From positions 62,001 to 126,000 of the forward strand of contig JBPCOI010000003.1 of the NCBI GenBank assembly GCA_051000395.1: a stretch of DNA of 64,000 nt, in the 5' to 3' direction. Under the pieces are notes generated by a model. That model worked only from the letters and a program-made list of their open reading frames with translations. It was not told the origin of the DNA and made no database searches. Within the stretch, counting starts at the first letter, position 1. The number at the start of each line of letters is the position of its first letter. This DNA is from JBPCOI01 sp051000395. Its GTDB lineage: Bacteria; Actinomycetota; Actinomycetes; Mycobacteriales; Jatrophihabitantaceae. Shown in pieces: positions 60,278 through 64,000 of the stretch. The position numbers were made by a program, and so were the translations under genes.

Positions 60278-61150
60278 TCAGTCGACCCGGCAGGCGAATT
60301 GCGTCACCACCGGCCGGTAGCCGTGCTGCGACCAGAACGGGATCGACAACGGGTTGTAGGCGCTGTAATGCAGTGCGCTCACCCTGACGCCCGTCGCGAG
60401 GTGATGCCGATGCACGCCGCCCACCAGCGCCGAGCCCACCCCGCTGCCCCTCGCGCGGACGGTCGTCGAAGCCATCGCGAGGTAGCTGACCGGTGCCACC
60501 GTGAGACGCTCACCCGCCCAGCTGGAGGCCGCCGCAGACTCGGCGACGACGGCCGCGACGATCTCGCCGGCCACCTGCGCGACGAGGATGACGCCATCGC
60601 CCTCGATCCGCGCCGGGATGCTCGCGGCGACGGACGCCTTGATCGCCGGTGACACCCGCATGGTCCCTACCCGCGCTTCGTAGTCCGCCTGCTCGCACCA
60701 CAGTCCGGCGATCGCATCGGCGTCCGACGCAACGGCCGGACGCACGATCACGCGGGCGTCGCTTCGCTCGACGCCGGCGCCGTGCCTGACCCCGGCTCGT
60801 AACTCGGCTGCGGCGAGGACGGAACGTGGCCACATCCCGTGCTGCCGCGCGACGCGGCCGTGATCTACGGCCCGGCTCGCCAGACTTACCGAGGCATCCG
60901 TGGGGCGATCAGCCAGCTCAGCGGCGAATGCGAGGAACTCGCTCAGCGCCGCACCGAGCTGATCAGCTGGTGAGTCGTCGGTGATCACGAGAGCGACGCA
61001 GCGGTCCTGCATCCACTGGGCGTCGACGCAGTTGGGATCGGTGTCAGTGACGATCACGGCGCAGTTCAGTTTGCCGAACGTTCGTTGCGCGGCGTCAACC
61101 GGAAGTTCGGTGCGCGGACGATACAACCGATCTGCGAACGGCACGGACAT
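60278..61150 (-). CDS. GNAT-family N-acetyltransferase with extra N-terminal domain
   Basis: In this 290-residue protein the C-terminal half (about 130-290) is a GNAT domain ('VIVRPAVASDADAIAGLWCEQADYEARVG', 'VILVAQVAGEIVAAVVAE', 'STTVRARGSGVGSALVGGVHRHH' as acetyl-CoA loop, 'HYSAYNPLSIPFWSQHGYRPV'). The first 120 residues are not recognisable and lack membrane segments. The substrate is unknown. It lies between hpnG-ispH and uvrB with more than 120 bp on each side, so it is probably transcribed alone. Confidence 0.82.
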   Translation of the reverse strand: MSVPFADRLYRPRTELPVDAAQRTFGKLNCAVIVTDTDPNCVDAQWMQDRCVALVITDDSPADQLGAALSEFLAFAAELADRPTDASVSLASRAVDHGRVARQHGMWPRSVLAAAELRAGVRHGAGVERSDARVIVRPAVASDADAIAGLWCEQADYEARVGTMRVSPAIKASVAASIPARIEGDGVILVAQVAGEIVAAVVAESAAASSWAGERLTVAPVSYLAMASTTVRARGSGVGSALVGGVHRHHLATGVRVSALHYSAYNPLSIPFWSQHGYRPVVTQFACRVD

Positions 61151-61272
61151 GGCCTCAGCCGGTGACGAGGTACGGCGTCACGTCGACATCGGCGACGAGC
61201 ACCGGACCGGTCCCTGCGCCTCAGTGGTCCCGCGCCGCGCGACCAGCACTGCTGGCACCGCCGGCTGCGCGG

Positions 61273-63450
61273 TCATCTGCCCACCCCGGCGGCGTCCATG
61301 CCCCGCAGCTCCTTCTTCAGCTCGGTTACCTCGTCGCGCAGCCGCGCCGCGACCTCGAACTGCAACTCGCGGGCGGCCGAGAGCATCTGCTGGTTGAGCT
61401 GCTGGATGAGATCGGCCAGTTCCGCGCGCGGCATCTCCGCGATGTCCAGGCCGCCGCCGGCATGCGCGCCCACGCCGACCACACCCGGCGAGACGCCCCG
61501 CGTCGCTTGGGCACCTGCACCACGGCCGCCGCGGCCCGGCACCGCGGACTTGCCGCGCGACTGCGACCGCCCCGAGCCACCGACCGGCGTGGACAGCAGC
61601 TGCTCGGTGTCAGCTGCCTCGCGGGCGAGCAGGTCTGTGATGTCGGCGATGCGCTTGCGCAGCGGCTGCGGGTCGACGCCCCGCTCGAGGTTGTACGCGA
61701 CCTGCTTGTCCCTGCGCCGGTTGGTCTCCTCGATCGCCTTGGCCATCGACGGCGTAATCGTGTCGGCGTACATGTGTACCTGCCCGGACACGTTGCGTGC
61801 CGCCCGTCCGATCGTCTGGATCAGTGACGTGCCGGAGCGCAGGAAGCCCTCTTTGTCGGCGTCCAGGATCGACACCAACGACACCTCGGGCAGGTCGAGC
61901 CCCTCCCGCAACAGGTTGATGCCCACCAGCACGTCGTACTCGCCCATCCGCAGCTCGCGTAGCAGCTCGACGCGGCGCAGAGTGTCTACTTCGGAGTGCA
62001 GGTAGCGCACCCGGACGCCCAGTTCCAGCAGGTAGTCGGTGAGGTCCTCGGCCATCTTCTTCGTCAGCGTGGTGACGAGCACCCGTTCGTTGCGCTCGGC
62101 GCGTTCCCGGATCTCGTGCACCAGGTCGTCGATCTGGCCCTTGGTGGGCTTGACCACCACTTCCGGGTCGACCAGGCCGGTGGGACGGATCACCTGCTCG
62201 ACGAACTCGCCCTTCGTGCGGCCCATCTCGTAGTTGCCCGGCGTGGCGGACAGGTACACCGTCTGCCCGATGCGCTCGACGAACTCCTCGAACTTCAGTG
62301 GACGGTTGTCCATCGCCGACGGCAGCCGGAAGCCGTGCTCGACGAGCATCCGCTTGCGGGACATGTCCCCCTCGTACATCCCGCCGGTCTGCGGCACCGT
62401 CACGTGCGACTCGTCGACGACCAGCAGGAAGTCCTCAGGGAAGTAGTCCAGCAGGCAGTTCGGGGCGCTGCCGGGCTGGCGGCCGTCGATGTGCAGCGAG
62501 TAGTTCTCGATGCCGGAGCAGAAGCCGACCTGGCGCATCATCTCGATGTCGTACGCGGTGCGCATCCGCAGGCGCTGTGCCTCCAGCAGCTTGCCCTGGC
62601 CATCGAGCTCGGCCAGCCGCGCCGCCAGCTCGGCCTCGATGCCGCGGATCGCGCGCTCCATCCGCTCCGGGCCGGCGGCGTAGTGCGTGGCCGGGAAGAC
62701 GAACACCTCCTCGACCTCGCGCACCACCTCGCCGGTGAGCGGATGCAGGTAGTACAGCCGCTCGATCTCGTCGCCGAACATCTCGACGCGGATCGCGAGC
62801 TCCTCGTACATCGGAAAGATCTCGACGGTGTCGCCACGCACCCGGAACGTGCCGCGGGTGAAGGACAGGTCGTTGCGGGTGTACTGCACGTCGACCAGGC
62901 CGCGCAAGATCTTCTCCCGCTCGACCTGCTGTCCCATCCGCAGCCGCACCGAGCGGTCGACGTACTCCTGCGGGGTGCCCAGGCCGTAGATGCACGACAC
63001 CGTCGCCACCACCACGACGTCACGACGAGTCAGCAGCGACATCGTCGCCGAGTGCCGCAGCCGCTCGACCTCGGAGTTCACCGTGGAGTCCTTCTCGATA
63101 TAGGTGTCGGTCTGCGGGACGTAGGCCTCGGGCTGGTAGTAGTCGTAGTAGCTGACGAAGTACTCGACCGCGTTGTTCGGCAGCATCTCCCGCAGCTCGT
63201 TGGCCAGCTGGGCGGCGAGCGTCTTGTTCGGCGCCATGATCAGCGTCGGCCGCTGCAGCCGCTCGATCAGCCACGCCGCCGTCGCCGACTTGCCGGTTCC
63301 GGTGGCGCCGAGCAGCACGACGTCCTTCTCGCCCGCCTCGATCCGGCGATCGAGCTCGGCGATCGCCTCGGGCTGGTCACCGGACGGCTCGAAGTCCGCG
63401 ATGACCTCGAACCTGCCGGTCGTGGGGACGATGTCACTCAGCACGCGCAT
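61273..63450 (-). CDS. uvrB: Excinuclease ABC subunit B
   Basis: UvrB verifies DNA damage and recruits UvrC. The 725-residue helicase-like protein has Walker A 'LGATGTGKSATAAWL' near residue 47, the beta-hairpin 'YFVSYYDYYQPEAYVP', the DExH box 'VVDESH', 'SATPGNYE', motif VI 'QTIGRAARN' and a C-terminal UVR motif ('ELADLIQQLNQQMLSAARELQFEVAARLRDEV' in blocks) that binds UvrC. A Gly/Arg-rich linker precedes it. The start ATG lies six bases after TACCGT, a leaderless arrangement. Confidence 0.98.
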   Translation of the reverse strand: MRVLSDIVPTTGRFEVIADFEPSGDQPEAIAELDRRIEAGEKDVVLLGATGTGKSATAAWLIERLQRPTLIMAPNKTLAAQLANELREMLPNNAVEYFVSYYDYYQPEAYVPQTDTYIEKDSTVNSEVERLRHSATMSLLTRRDVVVVATVSCIYGLGTPQEYVDRSVRLRMGQQVEREKILRGLVDVQYTRNDLSFTRGTFRVRGDTVEIFPMYEELAIRVEMFGDEIERLYYLHPLTGEVVREVEEVFVFPATHYAAGPERMERAIRGIEAELAARLAELDGQGKLLEAQRLRMRTAYDIEMMRQVGFCSGIENYSLHIDGRQPGSAPNCLLDYFPEDFLLVVDESHVTVPQTGGMYEGDMSRKRMLVEHGFRLPSAMDNRPLKFEEFVERIGQTVYLSATPGNYEMGRTKGEFVEQVIRPTGLVDPEVVVKPTKGQIDDLVHEIRERAERNERVLVTTLTKKMAEDLTDYLLELGVRVRYLHSEVDTLRRVELLRELRMGEYDVLVGINLLREGLDLPEVSLVSILDADKEGFLRSGTSLIQTIGRAARNVSGQVHMYADTITPSMAKAIEETNRRRDKQVAYNLERGVDPQPLRKRIADITDLLAREAADTEQLLSTPVGGSGRSQSRGKSAVPGRGGRGAGAQATRGVSPGVVGVGAHAGGGLDIAEMPRAELADLIQQLNQQMLSAARELQFEVAARLRDEVTELKKELRGMDAAGVGR

Positions 63451-63456
63451 GACACC

Positions 63457-63462
63457 ACGGTA
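63457..63462 (-). promoter_or_regulatory. Leaderless -10 box of uvrB
   Basis: TACCGT on the minus strand ends six bases before the uvrB ATG. It faces the TACGGT promoter of the AbrB gene across a 55-bp intergenic space. Confidence 0.55.
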
Positions 63463-63493
63463 CGAGAACCCACTGACAACAACCGGCTCGCGG

Positions 63494-63499
63494 TACGGT
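63494..63499 (+). promoter_or_regulatory. Leaderless -10 box of the AbrB-PIN module
   Basis: TACGGT ends six bases before the ATG at 63506, with CTGACA 15 bases upstream as a possible -35. No Shine-Dalgarno is present. Confidence 0.5.
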
Positions 63500-63505
63500 C
63501 ATGGC

Positions 63506-63763
63506 ATGATCATTACCATTGACAAGACAGGGCGTGTGGTAATTCCGATGCCACTGCGGAACCGGCTTGGACTCACTCCCGGCACCGAACTCGAGGTGGA
63601 CGAGGTCGATGGCGGCGTCGTGCTCCGGCCGGTGAGCAAGGTGCGCGTCGGGATCGGCGGCGACGGCCTGCCGCTCCTGCGGGCGCCGGAAGGAACCCCG
63701 AAGATGACGACCGACGAGCTGCTCTCCGTCCTCGACGAGGTACGCGCGTGGCCGCGCAGTTGA
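63506..63763 (+). CDS. AbrB/VapB-type antitoxin
   Basis: The 85-residue protein begins with an AbrB/MazE DNA-binding domain: 'IITIDKTGRVVIPMPLRNRLGLTPGTELEVDEVDGGVVL' (blocks 'DKTGRVVIPMPLRNRLGL', 'GTELEVDEVDGGVVL'), then a toxin-binding tail 'MTTDELLSVLDEVRAW'. It overlaps the PIN-domain toxin by 4 to 16 bp, depending on the start used. It is divergent from uvrB. Confidence 0.9.
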   Translation: MIITIDKTGRVVIPMPLRNRLGLTPGTELEVDEVDGGVVLRPVSKVRVGIGGDGLPLLRAPEGTPKMTTDELLSVLDEVRAWPRS

Positions 63764-64000
63764 CCGCGGACACTACCGTCGTCGTCTCCGCCCTGAGCGA
63801 CTGGCACGAGGCACACGACGCGTGCCGACGCCGGCTCGAGCACGTCGACTGGTTTCCCGCGCACGCGCTCGCGGAATCGGTCTCGGTCCTCAGCCGGCTG
63901 CCCCGCGGCTTCGCCGTCCCCCTCGATGCCGCTGTCGAGGCGGTCCGCGGGCTCTGCGCGAACGCCCGCCAGCTTCGCGCCGACCGCTACCTGCCGGTCT
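63748..64000 (+). CDS. PIN-domain (VapC-type) toxin, 3' partial
   Basis: The frame runs from GTG 63748 (or TTG 63760, which overlaps the antitoxin stop as TTGA) to the window end. It reads 'TADTTVVVSALSDWHEAHDACRRRL', the PIN start with the first metal-binding Asp, then 'WFPAHALAESVSVLSRLPRGFAVPLDAAVEAV' with the conserved Glu. PIN toxins are Mg-dependent ribonucleases. The C-terminal Asp residues lie beyond the window. Confidence 0.85.
   Translation, partial: MAAQLTADTTVVVSALSDWHEAHDACRRRLEHVDWFPAHALAESVSVLSRLPRGFAVPLDAAVEAVRGLCANARQLRADRYLPV

Overview
This is a chromosomal segment of a high-GC actinobacterium. OpcA, RbpA, WhiA and mycothione reductase are actinobacterial markers, and GTG/TTG starts and 1-16 bp gene overlaps are common. 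A full hopanoid pathway next to an actinobacterial DNA-repair/glycolysis core suggests a Frankia/Acidothermus/Jatrophihabitans-like lineage, but the sequence alone does not fix the genus. I saw no rRNA, tRNA or CRISPR.

Layout. 1-6.9 kb: opcA (5' cut by the window), pgl, a class III aminotransferase, then on the minus strand rbpA, secG and the gap-pgk-tpiA glycolytic operon. 7-13.6 kb: a K+ channel, a MazF-type toxin-antitoxin pair, and the conserved uvrC-rapZ-yvcK-whiA operon. 13.7-22.2 kb (minus): an adenosine deaminase with an altered motif, uvrA, and proS-S9 peptidase-ung. 22.3-29.7 kb (plus): a short leader ORF and RIO-type kinase, mycothione reductase, an MBL hydrolase, a lipoprotein, a DUF2237 gene (minus), two PH-domain membrane proteins and a ROK kinase. 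29.7-36 kb is an accessory island with an apparent Tn3-family remnant, four toxin-antitoxin loci (one toxin broken by two frameshifts), small enzymes and truncated genes. 36-38.9 kb: tandem YkuD L,D-transpeptidases and two small enzymes. 38.8-44.8 kb is a thiamin locus (tenA, thiD, thiE, thiO-thiS-thiG, CytX-like permease) with two TPP riboswitches; a 13-codon ORF sits between the second riboswitch and the permease. 44.9-45.05 kb carries two copies of a 50-bp inverted-repeat element between convergent genes. 45.1-60.1 kb is the hopanoid locus. 60.3-64 kb: a GNAT protein, uvrB and an AbrB/PIN module cut by the window end.

The hopanoid locus. dxs and IspH supply isoprenoid precursors and a prenyl synthase makes the farnesyl chain. 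HpnC, HpnD and HpnE make squalene and Shc cyclises it. HpnH and HpnG build the C35 side chain, with HpnG fused to IspH in one protein. Continuing in the same overlapping minus-strand operon are a GT28/MGDG-synthase-like glycosyltransferase, a NodB-type deacetylase and a short-chain dehydrogenase. A glycosyltransferase plus a deacetylase is the enzyme pair needed for glucosaminyl-bacteriohopanetetrol, but these belong to families other than the known HpnI and HpnK. This is the best candidate in the window for an undescribed system. A possible HpnO-type aminotransferase lies about 45 kb away.

Regulation. At least eleven genes have a TANNNT -10 box ending exactly six bases before the start codon, the geometry of leaderless transcription. 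Three short upstream ORFs (before the RIO kinase, the CytX-like permease and the first DMT transporter) suggest leader-peptide or translational-coupling control.
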